Source of the DNA: Synechococcus sp. AG-670-A05
GTDB taxonomy: Bacteria > Cyanobacteriota > Cyanobacteriia > PCC-6307 > Cyanobiaceae
DNA length: 32,859 bases
Reading direction: 5' to 3'
NCBI GenBank assembly: GCA_003211535.1
Contig: QCSJ01000014.1
Location: 1-32,859, forward strand
In this document: positions 16,801 through 24,182 of the stretch, one piece after another
Layout of the letters: each line of letters opens with the position of its first letter
How positions within the stretch are numbered: the stretch's first letter is position 1
Notes under the pieces: model-generated
Told to the model about the DNA's origin: nothing
What the model saw: only the letters and a program-made list of their open reading frames with translations
The model's database searches: none
Made by a program: the position numbers and the translations under genes

Positions 16801-17429
16801 AGAGCGGCCAGATGGAGACCATCGGCTTCGACCTCTATATGGAGATGCTGCAGGAATCCCTGGCGGAGATTCAGGGCCAGGACATCCCCAGCGTTGACGA
16901 CACCCAGGTGGATCTCCCCGTGACGGCTTTTGTGCCGGCCGACTGGATCACTGATCCGGACGAGAAAATCGCCGCGTATCGCGCTGCGGCCGACTGTCGC
17001 TCCGGCGAGGCCCTTGTGGAATTGGCAGCAGGCTGGGCGGATCGATACGGGGCGCTGCCTGCTGCGGTGCAATCCCTGTTGCAGTTGATGGAGCTGAAAC
17101 TGCTGGCCAAACGATGCGGGATCTCGCGCATCAAACCGGAGAAGCCCAACATCGTTTTGGAAACACCGATGGAGGAACCGGCCTTCCGTCTGCTGCGAAA
17201 GGGATTACCCCAGCACCTGCATGGTCGCTTATTATACCAGAGCGGCAAAGCGCTTCAACACAAAGTGCTGGCACGAGGGCTGGGGGTTCTGCCTATGGAG
17301 AAGCAACTCGAGCAATTGATGGAGTGGCTGCGATTGATGGCGACGCAAATCCCCGAAGCCGACGGAACCACCGAAGCGCAGAAGCAGGAGGAGCTGGCAC
17401 AACGGAACGAGGCGGTGCTGCGGGTGTGA
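13851..17429 (+). CDS. Transcription-repair coupling factor Mfd
   Basis: An 1192-residue ATP-dependent translocase that removes RNA polymerase stalled at DNA lesions and recruits UvrA. Seen in order: the UvrB-like N-terminal region (for example LYPTSEGSPYEPFDP, about 80-100), the polymerase-interacting domain beginning around RPGDFVVHRNHGIGRF (about 500), the helicase core with Walker A GDVGFGKTE (about 649) and DEEQ box (about 750), LSATPIPRTL, the VESGLDIP and QLRGRVGRS motifs, and the C-terminal TRCF domain. Length is normal. The frame opens at 13806; ATG 13851 is preferred because MSLRSLVTQLRD is the natural N-terminus. The C-terminal tail is Gln/Glu-rich. Confidence 0.95.
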   Translation: MSLRSLVTQLRDAALTGELLQRSGRDERLLLRGAGRISRALLASALAQREKRPLLVVVPTLEEAGRWSALLELMGWSSANLYPTSEGSPYEPFDPTSEIIWGQLQVLSDLIGGDDPAGKAIVATERCLQPHLPPRTSLEAICRTLKKGDELDLDDLADTLARLGYERVSTIDQEGTWSRRGDIVDIYPVSTELPVRLEFFGEELDKLREFDPATQRSLDPVERLQLTPTGFGPLVADQLRDTMPEGLDRLLGDEATEELLEGGTPEGLRRLMGLAWGQPACLLDFLPASTAVVIDERRHGLAHGQQWLDHAIDHHGDMASELGLSEEERDALWPAVLQRNIEEAYALAEARHGFDMAELLEEDGHPNSFNLASRQMPAYPNQFGKLGGLIKGFQKEKTAVWLISAQPSRAVALLEEHDCIGRFVPNPADAPAIARLIEQNTPVALKFSGTAELEGLQLPAWRLALVTDREFFGQQTLGSSGYVRRRRKAASRTVDPNKMRPGDFVVHRNHGIGRFKAIEKLAVSGDVRDYLVVQYADGILRVAADQLGSLGRYRATSETPPQLSKMGGATWTKAKERAKKAVRKVAMDLVKLYAERQQANGFAFPSDGPWQCELEESFPYEPTPDQIKATADVKRDMEKAEPMDRLVCGDVGFGKTEVAIRAIFKAITAGKQVAMLAPTTVLAQQHWRTLSERFAPYPIKVALLNRFRTASERKTILEGLKGGTIDAVVGTHQLLGKGASFNQLGLLVVDEEQRFGVNQKEKIKVLRKDVDVLTLSATPIPRTLYMSLSGVREMSLITTPPPLRRPIKTHLAALDQEAVRSAIRQELDRGGQVFYVVPRVEGIEDVSAGLREMLPGLKLLVAHGQMAEGELESAMVAFNAGEADVMLCTTIVESGLDIPRVNTILIEDAHRFGLAQLYQLRGRVGRSGIQAHAWLFYPGNGSLSDNARQRLRAIQEFAQLGSGYQLAMRDMEIRGVGNLLGVEQSGQMETIGFDLYMEMLQESLAEIQGQDIPSVDDTQVDLPVTAFVPADWITDPDEKIAAYRAAADCRSGEALVELAAGWADRYGALPAAVQSLLQLMELKLLAKRCGISRIKPEKPNIVLETPMEEPAFRLLRKGLPQHLHGRLLYQSGKALQHKVLARGLGVLPMEKQLEQLMEWLRLMATQIPEADGTTEAQKQEELAQRNEAVLRV

Positions 17430-17478
17430 GGGCTTACTTGCATTTCTGAAATAACTTCCACAGTCGCGCAATTCTTCG

Positions 17479-17488
17479 TTACATTGGT
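17479..17488 (+). promoter_or_regulatory. Promoter-like element TTACATTGGT upstream of the microprotein
   Basis: Identical 10-mer to that before acsF, again exactly 20 nt before the ATG (17509). TACATT would be the -10 box. It supports the short gene at 17509 having its own promoter. Confidence 0.4.
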
Positions 17489-17508
17489 CGGAACTAAAGG
17501 CGAGTGAA

Positions 17509-17673
17509 ATGGGTGAATTCATTGACCTCAACGCAGGTGCCTTCCCTCTGCAGCTAATCAGTGGCGTGGTGTGCACGGCAGCTCTCGGCCTGTATGCCCT
17601 ATTGCAACCTGCTTCCGATGACGATGATTCCAACGGTGGTGGCGGCGGCGGGTTGATGCAACCTGTAGCGTAA
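17509..17673 (+). CDS. 54-residue single-span membrane microprotein
   Basis: A short frame from ATG 17509 to TAA 17671-17673 encoding 54 residues, beginning MGEFIDLNAGAFPLQLISGV. One hydrophobic helix (about residues 12-32) is followed by QPASDDDD, six glycines in a row and LMQPVA. Coding is supported by a good ribosome site (AAAGGCGAG) 7-15 nt upstream, a promoter-like element at 17479, and a normal codon pattern. Single-span small proteins are common around photosystems and thylakoid proteases; it lies next to the gene for an S41 protease, but on the opposite strand, so a link is only a guess. I do not recognise a named family. Confidence 0.6.
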   Translation: MGEFIDLNAGAFPLQLISGVVCTAALGLYALLQPASDDDDSNGGGGGGLMQPVA

Positions 17674-17757
17674 ATGTCAGTTTTCCTGGGCTAATTGCAG
17701 TCTATAAAGCAGTAATCGAAACTAATCATTTTTCTATTAAATAGTTTGATCTTATTC

Positions 17758-19059
17758 TTACCTCAGTAAGTCAAACTTAGTGATATGTTTAATAAGAATT
17801 TTTTCAGCAATTCGATATTGACTATCTTTTATTGTGCCTAAATGTTCGATTTTCATGTTTTCCATGTCTTTTTCAGACACCTCTGCCTCGATATCCGGCT
17901 TGATGCCATGTTTATGAATATCTGTTCCGTTCGGAGTTAAGTATTTGGCGATCGTCACCGTCATTCCTGATCCATCGGCCAGTCCTCTGACAGCCTGAAC
18001 AAGACCCTTTCCAAAAGTTGTCTGCCCGACGAGTTGAGCACGGTCGTTCTCCTGAAGCGCACCAGAAACAATTTCACTGGCACTGGCGGAGCCCTGATCG
18101 ATCAGCACCACCATTGGTTTATCCGTGATGGCGCTTCCCGTGGCGCGACGTACATCGCGGATCCCCTCCCTAGTCCGTGTGCTGACAATGACTCCCTCGT
18201 TCAACCACTGCCGAGCGATGTCCACACTGGCCTCCAGTAACCCGCCTGGATTGCTGCGTAGATCAAGGACATATCCGGCAGCTCCCTGTTCCTCGAGCTC
18301 TTGAATCGCATTGCGCATCTCACGCGATGCATTGGCATTGAATTGTTTCAGGCGGATGTAACCGATCTTGCTGCCATCCGTTGAAGTGTTCAGAGCGGAT
18401 TTGACGGCATTAATTTCGATGCGGGCACGGGTTAGCGGAATCGTGAGCACATCATCCTTGCGACGCAGTCCAAGAATCACCTTTGTTCCTTCCGGTCCTC
18501 GAATCAACTTGACAGCATCCTCCGTGGTCATGCCCTTAGTGGACTTGCCATCGATGCTGACGATAATGTCCTTCGACTGCACGCCCGCTCGGGACGCTGG
18601 CGTTCCCTCGATCGGGGACACAACGATCAAATTCTTGGTGACTTTGTCGAGACTGATCTGGATGCCGACCCCCATCAACTCACCGGAGGTGTCGATCCGC
18701 ATCTCCTTGAATTCCTTGGGATCAAGAAAACGGGTGTAAGGGTCATCGAGACTGTCCAACATCCCTCTTATGGCCTCGTAGGACTCTTCTTCGCCGCCGT
18801 AGGACTTCCTCAGCAAATCCTTACGAAGCTGCCGCCAACGACCATCGCTATACCTACCTGTTGAATCCAGATAGTCCCGGTAGACGATCTGCCAGACCTG
18901 ATCAATCACCTCCTTAGGACTGTCTGTGATCGCACCACCAGTGGCCCCCCTCAAGCCAAAACTCGGAGCTGCCACTGAAACGGCCATGCTCCCAAGTCCC
19001 AGCATTAGCAGGAGGGGAGTTGAACGGAGGAGGCCGCGCAAACCCTTGGCGCTAGGCAT
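17758..19059 (-). CDS. S41 carboxyl-terminal processing protease (Ctp)
   Basis: A 433-residue serine protease of the CtpA/Ctp family. Cyanobacterial CtpA trims the C-terminus of photosystem II protein D1 in the lumen. A signal peptide is visible (TPLLLMLGLGSMAVSV, cleavage near AAPSFG). A PDZ domain follows (about 120-200, VSPIEGTPASRAGV), then the S41 core with the catalytic Ser in DQGSASASEIVSGA and the Lys in TTFGKGLVQAV. Length is normal. The last 40 residues are Lys/Ile-rich (KILIKHITKFDLLR) and encoded by AT-rich DNA unlike the rest. Which Ctp paralogue it is cannot be decided here. ispG ends 34 nt upstream on the same strand. Confidence 0.88.
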   Translation of the reverse strand: MPSAKGLRGLLRSTPLLLMLGLGSMAVSVAAPSFGLRGATGGAITDSPKEVIDQVWQIVYRDYLDSTGRYSDGRWRQLRKDLLRKSYGGEEESYEAIRGMLDSLDDPYTRFLDPKEFKEMRIDTSGELMGVGIQISLDKVTKNLIVVSPIEGTPASRAGVQSKDIIVSIDGKSTKGMTTEDAVKLIRGPEGTKVILGLRRKDDVLTIPLTRARIEINAVKSALNTSTDGSKIGYIRLKQFNANASREMRNAIQELEEQGAAGYVLDLRSNPGGLLEASVDIARQWLNEGVIVSTRTREGIRDVRRATGSAITDKPMVVLIDQGSASASEIVSGALQENDRAQLVGQTTFGKGLVQAVRGLADGSGMTVTIAKYLTPNGTDIHKHGIKPDIEAEVSEKDMENMKIEHLGTIKDSQYRIAEKILIKHITKFDLLR

Positions 19060-19093
19060 GGCCTGACATCACTGATTCTTCACACTAACGAGA

Positions 19094-20290
19094 TCAGGCT
19101 GGTTCCACCCAACGCCCGTCCTCTTTGATCAGCTGGATCAATGCACTCACACCATCCTCTTCGGGCACCTTGCGGATCTCGTCCCGTCCCCGGTAAAGCG
19201 AAATGACCCCCGGTGTCTTGCCCACGTAACCGTAGTCGGCATCTGCCATCTCGCCTGGACCATTGACAATGCAGCCCATAACGGCGATGTCGAGACCTGT
19301 GAGGTGGGACGTTGCCTCCCGAACCTTGTGCAGCACCTCCTCGAGGTTGAACAGGGTGCGGCCGCAGCTGGGGCAAGCCACATACTCCACCATGGTCTTG
19401 CGCAGACCGAGGGATTGAAGAATCGAGTAGCAGACGGGGATTTCCCGTTCTGGTGACTCGGTTAGGGACACCCTTATGGTGTCGCCAAGACCATCGGCCA
19501 ACAGGGTAGAGATGCCAGCCGCGCTCTTGATGCGGCCGTAATCACCATCACCGGCTTCAGTCACGCCGAGGTGGAGGGGATAGTTGAATCCCTCCTTATC
19601 CATTGTGTCCGCCATCAGGCGGTAGGCAGCTAGCATCACCGGAGCTCTTGACGCCTTCATCGATATCACGATGTTGTGGAAGTCGAGCTCATCGCAAATT
19701 CGAACGAACTCCATGGCTGACTCCACCATCCCCTTGGGGGTGTCGCCGTAGGTAAACAGCACTCGCTCCGCCAGGGAGCCATGGTTCACCCCGATGCGCA
19801 ATGCCTTGTTCTGATCCCTCAAAAGGATGACCAGTGGTTCGAAGGTTTCGCGGATCCGTGCCCCGATGGCCGCGAACTCCTCCTCGGAAAACTCTTCTCG
19901 GTTGGGGTCTGGCTTATCAAAGACAAACAGGCCAGGGTTGATGCGCACCTTGTCAACGTGCTGCGCCACCTCCATCGCGATCTTGACGCCGTTGTGATGG
20001 ACGTCGGCCACCAACGGCACCGAGCAACCGCGGGCTCGAACGGCAGCACGGATCTCCCCCATGGCGCGTGCATGGGCCATCGACGGTGTAGTGACACGCA
20101 CGATTTCACTGCCGGCTTCCGCCAGGCGGACGATGCCGGCGACTGCCGCATCGATGTCGAGGGTGTCCTCATTGATCATCGACTGCACCACCACGGGGTG
20201 ATCGCTGCCGATCGCAACATCACCCACCATCACGGTGCGTGTGATGCGGCGATGGATCTGGGTGTCGTAACGCCGATCCAGGGCTGTCAT
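19094..20290 (-). CDS. 4-hydroxy-3-methylbut-2-enyl diphosphate synthase, IspG
   Basis: A 398-residue enzyme of the MEP isoprenoid pathway that converts MEcPP to HMBPP using a [4Fe-4S] cluster, with ferredoxin as the electron donor in cyanobacteria. Cluster ligands are seen as ACPSCGRT and [12 protein letters not shown]. The N-terminal barrel contains [11 protein letters not shown] and [12 protein letters not shown]. The length is typical of cyanobacterial IspG. Upstream lies a family-4 UDG gene 22 nt away, downstream the Ctp gene; the minus-strand run from 21271 to 17758 could be one operon. Confidence 0.95.
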   Translation of the reverse strand: MTALDRRYDTQIHRRITRTVMVGDVAIGSDHPVVVQSMINEDTLDIDAAVAGIVRLAEAGSEIVRVTTPSMAHARAMGEIRAAVRARGCSVPLVADVHHNGVKIAMEVAQHVDKVRINPGLFVFDKPDPNREEFSEEEFAAIGARIRETFEPLVILLRDQNKALRIGVNHGSLAERVLFTYGDTPKGMVESAMEFVRICDELDFHNIVISMKASRAPVMLAAYRLMADTMDKEGFNYPLHLGVTEAGDGDYGRIKSAAGISTLLADGLGDTIRVSLTESPEREIPVCYSILQSLGLRKTMVEYVACPSCGRTLFNLEEVLHKVREATSHLTGLDIAVMGCIVNGPGEMADADYGYVGKTPGVISLYRGRDEIRKVPEEDGVSALIQLIKEDGRWVEPA

Positions 20291-20312
20291 GGCGGGCCAG
20301 GCCGAGAGCGCG

Positions 20313-20870
20313 TCAACGTTCGCACAGTCGCTGCTGCACCACGCGGAGATCGGCCAGGGTCAGCGCTGTTGGCGCATCAGCGGCCCTGGATGGATTGCGC
20401 AACAGATATGACGGATGAAAGATCGGCATCACCACCCGGCCTTCCCAGCTGAGCCACTGCCCTCTGAGCTGGGTCATGCCACCTTTGATCCCCAGCAGGC
20501 TTTCCACAGCAGTCGCCCCCAGGAGAACGATCACCCTGGGATCCACTAAGTCGATCTGACGATCCAGCCAGGGTCTGCAGGCCGTCAATTCCCCTCGTTT
20601 CGGTCGGCGGTTCTGCGGAGGCCGGCACTTCACCGCATTACAGATGTACAGATCCTGCTCGGGATTCAGGCCGGCATCCAGCAACAGGCGATCCAACAGC
20701 TGTCCGGAACGACCGACAAAAGGCTGACCCATGGCATCCTCCTGGGCACCGGGGGCCTCGCCGATCAGCATCAAGGGCGCCATCGCAGCACCCCGACTGA
20801 TCACCACCCGTTGACGCGTCAGAGCCAGATCACACGCGGTGCAATGCTCACAGTCAAGAAGCTCCGACAT
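20313..20870 (-). CDS. Family-4 uracil-DNA glycosylase
   Basis: A 185-residue protein that removes uracil from DNA, of the Fe-S-containing family 4. Cluster cysteines are seen as CEHCTAC near the N-terminus, followed by [11 protein letters not shown] (motif A), then VGRSGQLLD, a [11 protein letters not shown] segment, and the [10 protein letters not shown] motif. The N-terminal start [15 protein letters not shown] fits the family. The stop of the VOC gene is 5 nt upstream, so the two are likely co-transcribed. Family 4 members are thermostable in archaea but common in cyanobacteria too. Confidence 0.9.
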   Translation of the reverse strand: MSELLDCEHCTACDLALTRQRVVISRGAAMAPLMLIGEAPGAQEDAMGQPFVGRSGQLLDRLLLDAGLNPEQDLYICNAVKCRPPQNRRPKRGELTACRPWLDRQIDLVDPRVIVLLGATAVESLLGIKGGMTQLRGQWLSWEGRVVMPIFHPSYLLRNPSRAADAPTALTLADLRVVQQRLCER

Positions 20871-20875
20871 CGGTT

Positions 20876-21271
20876 TCAGGTGGAAGCACTGGGGAAGGGT
20901 TGCACCACGAGCACGGGATTGCCCTCGGGATCAGCCAGCCACACCTCGGCACCGAAGGCTTCCTGACGTGCAGGCTCGATCAGCGATGCCCCCAGGGCCA
21001 GCCAAGCGGACAACCGGTGCTGCAAATCCTCCAAAGGGACATCGCTGGAGGCGAGGCGCAGGCAAGGGGCCATCGCGCGACCTCGCAGCGGGAACGGACG
21101 CTGGCGGGAAGGTCTGTAGATCTCTAGACGTCCTCCGCCAGCCAGATCGACGATGCAGTGGGATTGGGAAAACCCCTCCCGTTGAGGACGCTCCATCAAC
21201 GCGGCGTAGAAGCTGGCCAATCGCTGCGGATCTTCAGCCGCCAGCACCCAGCTCAGGTTCGTGGAACTCAT
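20876..21271 (-). CDS. VOC-superfamily (glyoxalase/bleomycin-resistance-like) protein
   Basis: A 131-residue protein of the vicinal oxygen chelate fold. It begins SWVLAAEDPQRLASFYAALM, has one middle LEIYRP strand and ends in EVWLADPEGNPVLVVQPF, where the Asp-Pro-Glu-Gly-Asn turn and terminal Val strand are typical. The usual metal ligands are only partly recognisable, so it may bind a ligand without catalysis. The function is not predictable. It is divergent to aspC with 84 bp between the starts and lies 5 nt upstream of UDG. Confidence 0.78.
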   Translation of the reverse strand: MSSTNLSWVLAAEDPQRLASFYAALMERPQREGFSQSHCIVDLAGGGRLEIYRPSRQRPFPLRGRAMAPCLRLASSDVPLEDLQHRLSAWLALGASLIEPARQEAFGAEVWLADPEGNPVLVVQPFPSAST

Positions 21272-21355
21272 GACGGGAGAACACTCAAGGTTGTGTGGAA
21301 CACCACGTGAGGCAGGATGTGATCTTTACGCGTGCCGCGGGGAGGTGCGTTGCCG

Positions 21356-22534
21356 ATGCCACGCCCTCCAGAACTGTCCGCCCGGGCTGTGGCCCTCAAG
21401 CCCTCGCTGACGCTAGCCATAGCGGCCCAGGCCAAGGCACTGAAAAGCGCCGGTCGTGACATCTGCAGCCTCAGCGCAGGCGAACCTGATTTCGATACGC
21501 CGGAGTTCATCGTTGAGGCCACCCTGAAAGCGCTGCGCGATGGCATCACCCGCTACGGACCAGCGGCGGGTGAGCCTGAGCTCCGGGCAGCCGTCGCCGA
21601 AAAGCTTTCCAGCACCAACGGCATCGCCACCACATCCGAGCAGGTTCTGATCACCAACGGCGGCAAGCAGGCGATCTACAACCTGTTTCAGGTGCTGCTG
21701 AATCCAGGAGATCTGGTGCTTCTGCCGGCTCCATACTGGCTGAGCTATCCGGAGATGGCCGCGCTGGCCGGCGCCGAGGTCAAGCTCATCCCGACCCAGG
21801 CAGAGGAGGGCTTCCGTCTCGACATCAACGCCCTGGAGGCAGCGATCACGCCTCGCAGTCGCCTGCTGGTGCTGAACACACCCGGTAACCCCACCGGTCG
21901 GGTGATGCCACGGCAGGAGCTTGAAGCCGTGGCAGAGCTGGTGCGTCGTCATCCCCAGTTGCTGGTGATGAGCGATGAGATCTACGAATTCCTGCTCGCG
22001 AAGGGAGAGCAGCACCACAGCTTTGCGGCCATCGCACCGGATCTGGCCGATCGCTGTTTCACCGTCAATGGCTTTGCCAAAGGTTGGGCCATGACCGGCT
22101 GGCGGCTGGGTTACCTCGCCGGACATCAGAACGTCATCAAGGCTGCCGCTGCACTGCAGAGCCAGAGCACCAGCAACGTCTGCAGCTTTGCCCAAAAAGG
22201 GGCGCTGGCAGCTATTCAGGGTCCGCGCGATTGCGTCAATGCGATGGCGGAGAGCTACAACCGCCGACGGCTGCTGCTCACCGAGGGGCTGAAGGCCATT
22301 GAAGAGATCACGCTTGTGGAGCCCCGAGGAGCCTTCTATGCGTTTCCGCAGCTACCAGAATCAGCAGATGGATCGATGGACTTCTGCCGTCGTGCCCTCG
22401 AGCAGGCAGGCCTTGCCGTTGTCCCGGGTCTGGCGTTCGGAGACGACCGCTGCATCCGGCTGTCCTGCGCTGTCTCGCGTGAGACGATCAGAGATGGACT
22501 GTCGCGACTGAGGCAACTGCTCGGCGCGATCTGA
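21356..22534 (+). CDS. Class I aspartate aminotransferase
   Basis: A 392-residue PLP enzyme of the aspartate aminotransferase Ib type, transferring the amino group of aspartate to 2-oxoglutarate. Family motifs are seen: SLSAGEPDFDTPEFI, NGGKQAIYNLFQ, NTPGNPTGRV, the pocket SDEIYEFL, and the PLP-lysine region NGFAKGWAMTGWRLGY. The C-terminal arginine region RLSCAVSRETI fits. The frame opens with GTG 21332, but ATG 21356 is preceded at a 10-nt spacing by GGGGAGG (21339-21345), so I start there. A transaminase for another keto acid cannot be excluded. PhnD begins 26 nt after the stop. Confidence 0.9.
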   Translation: MPRPPELSARAVALKPSLTLAIAAQAKALKSAGRDICSLSAGEPDFDTPEFIVEATLKALRDGITRYGPAAGEPELRAAVAEKLSSTNGIATTSEQVLITNGGKQAIYNLFQVLLNPGDLVLLPAPYWLSYPEMAALAGAEVKLIPTQAEEGFRLDINALEAAITPRSRLLVLNTPGNPTGRVMPRQELEAVAELVRRHPQLLVMSDEIYEFLLAKGEQHHSFAAIAPDLADRCFTVNGFAKGWAMTGWRLGYLAGHQNVIKAAAALQSQSTSNVCSFAQKGALAAIQGPRDCVNAMAESYNRRRLLLTEGLKAIEEITLVEPRGAFYAFPQLPESADGSMDFCRRALEQAGLAVVPGLAFGDDRCIRLSCAVSRETIRDGLSRLRQLLGAI

Positions 22535-22560
22535 ACCGCTCTGATTCACCTTTTGACTTG

Positions 22561-23481
22561 ATGCCAAGACGAGTACAACCGGCCGTGATGGTCGCCGGTT
22601 TCATCTCCGCACTTACCTTTGGATCCTCCGTGGTCGGATGCAGCAGCACAACACCTTCGTCCATACAGGTTCTGAAGATTGGTGCCATTCCGGACCAGAA
22701 CCCCGAGAGATTGAACAGGCTTTATGAAGCCCTCTCTGACGAACTGCTTGCATCCCTGGATATTGATGTGCAGTACGTGCCCGTCAGCAACTATGCGGCT
22801 GCCGTCAGCGCATTCCGCAGCGGCAGTCTTGATCTGGTCTGGTTCGGTGGCCTTACGGGTGTTCAGGCCCGTCTGCAGACCCCAGGGGCCACAGTGCTGG
22901 CCCAACGGGACATCGATGCCGAGTTTACGAGTGTGTTCATCGCCAATGGAGCAAGCGGACTGCGGCCCATCACCAGTGCCGACCAATTGGTTCAGCTGAA
23001 GGGACGCCGCATGGCCTTCGGCTCCGAAAGTTCCACCTCCGGTCGACTGATGCCCCAATTCTTCCTAGGGGAGAACGGCATCACCATGACGGATCTAGCG
23101 GGGGGTGGACCCGGTTTCAGTGGAAGCCACGACGCCACGATTGCCGTAGTCCAGAGCGGTGCCTACGAGGTGGGTGCTCTCAACGCACAGGTCTGGCAGA
23201 GCAATGTCGATGAAGGGCGCGTAGATTCCGAAAAGGTAGTGGTGATCTGGAGAACCCCGCCCTACGTGGATTACCACTGGCTGGCTCGGCCGGACCTGGA
23301 TGCCCGTTTCGGAGAGGGATTCACCGGTCGTGTCCAGAACGCCCTGCTGTCGCTGTCACCCACAACGGAACGGGGAGCCGTGGTTCTGGAGCTGTTCGGA
23401 GCGAAACGGTTCATTCCGGCTCAAAACAAGGACTACAGCAAGATCGAGGCGGTGGGACGTCAGCTGGGCAAAATCCGCTGA
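22561..23481 (+). CDS. PhnD-like phosphite/phosphonate-binding lipoprotein
   Basis: A 306-residue periplasmic binding protein of the PhnD/PtxB group. A lipobox ends in VVGC, with the lipidated cysteine at residue 27. The ligand motif SSTSGRLMPQFF (S-T-S loop and helix start, binding phosphonate or phosphite oxygens in studied PhnD proteins) and the YVPVSNYAAAVSAF segment are present. Picocyanobacterial PhnD1 proteins bind phosphite and methylphosphonate, so either could be the substrate; the sequence does not decide. TTG 22558 precedes the ATG at 22561 by one codon. The stop overlaps the start of PhnC by one base. Confidence 0.88.
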   Translation: MPRRVQPAVMVAGFISALTFGSSVVGCSSTTPSSIQVLKIGAIPDQNPERLNRLYEALSDELLASLDIDVQYVPVSNYAAAVSAFRSGSLDLVWFGGLTGVQARLQTPGATVLAQRDIDAEFTSVFIANGASGLRPITSADQLVQLKGRRMAFGSESSTSGRLMPQFFLGENGITMTDLAGGGPGFSGSHDATIAVVQSGAYEVGALNAQVWQSNVDEGRVDSEKVVVIWRTPPYVDYHWLARPDLDARFGEGFTGRVQNALLSLSPTTERGAVVLELFGAKRFIPAQNKDYSKIEAVGRQLGKIR

Positions 23482-24182
23482 TGTCTCTTCTGGAGCTCCG
23501 CCGGGCTGGACTGACCGGCCGGCTCCAACCACTCGATCTCACCATTCATCGCGGCGAGACCACCGTTCTGCTGGGGCGAAGCGGGGCTGGGAAATCCAGC
23601 CTGATCGGCCTCTGCAACGGCAGCCTGCCATCCGATCAAGGCCATGTTCTCTGGCGGGGACAGGACCTGAAGCGCTGTCGACCAGAGCAGCGTCGGCAGA
23701 TAGGAACTCTCTGGCAGGACCTAAGGCTTGTGGAGGAACTGACCGTGCTTCAGAACATCAACACCGGAGCCCTCGGGCGCCATTCAATGGTCTGGGCGTT
23801 GCGCAACCTGCTGCAGCCGCCAGAACCGGAGATTGGCAGCGCCATCCTGCGCCAGGTGGGACTGAGCAGCGATCTCCGCGACCAGCGGGTGTCCGGGCTT
23901 TCAGGGGGTGAACGCCAGCGGGTGGCCATCGCTCGGCTGTTGAGACAGCAACCGATGCTGGTGCTGGTCGATGAACCGTTGTCAGCCCTCGACCCAGGCC
24001 TGGCAAGTGATGTGCTCAACCTCCTGCTCCACCAATCGTCCTGTGTAATCAGCCTGCATCGGCCTGATCTGATGCATCAGTTCCAGCGGGTGCTGGGCCT
24101 GCGTCAGGGTGAACTGGTGGTGGACGCTGCCCCTTCAGCCATCAACGAATCAACCCTGGCATGGCTTTACAGCGAGGACTGA
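23481..24182 (+). CDS. PhnC-like ABC transporter ATPase
   Basis: A 233-residue nucleotide-binding subunit. Walker A is GRSGAGKSS near residue 33, the signature is LSGGERQRVAIARLL, and Walker B is MLVLVDEPLSALDPG. It opens with ATG at 23481 inside the PhnD stop (TGATG), a translational-coupling arrangement. The 3' end runs 22 nt into phnE. It powers the PhnD/PhnE importer. The H-loop histidine is in VISLHRPDL. It is somewhat shorter than a typical PhnC. Confidence 0.92.
   Translation: MSLLELRRAGLTGRLQPLDLTIHRGETTVLLGRSGAGKSSLIGLCNGSLPSDQGHVLWRGQDLKRCRPEQRRQIGTLWQDLRLVEELTVLQNINTGALGRHSMVWALRNLLQPPEPEIGSAILRQVGLSSDLRDQRVSGLSGGERQRVAIARLLRQQPMLVLVDEPLSALDPGLASDVLNLLLHQSSCVISLHRPDLMHQFQRVLGLRQGELVVDAAPSAINESTLAWLYSED

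Noticed and set aside
19781-20452. 223-residue plus-strand frame over ispG
   Set aside because: Shadow with a His/Asp-rich composition typical of antisense frames; ispG is certain.
21413-22195. 260-residue minus-strand frame over aspC
   Set aside because: Shadow of a certain aminotransferase.
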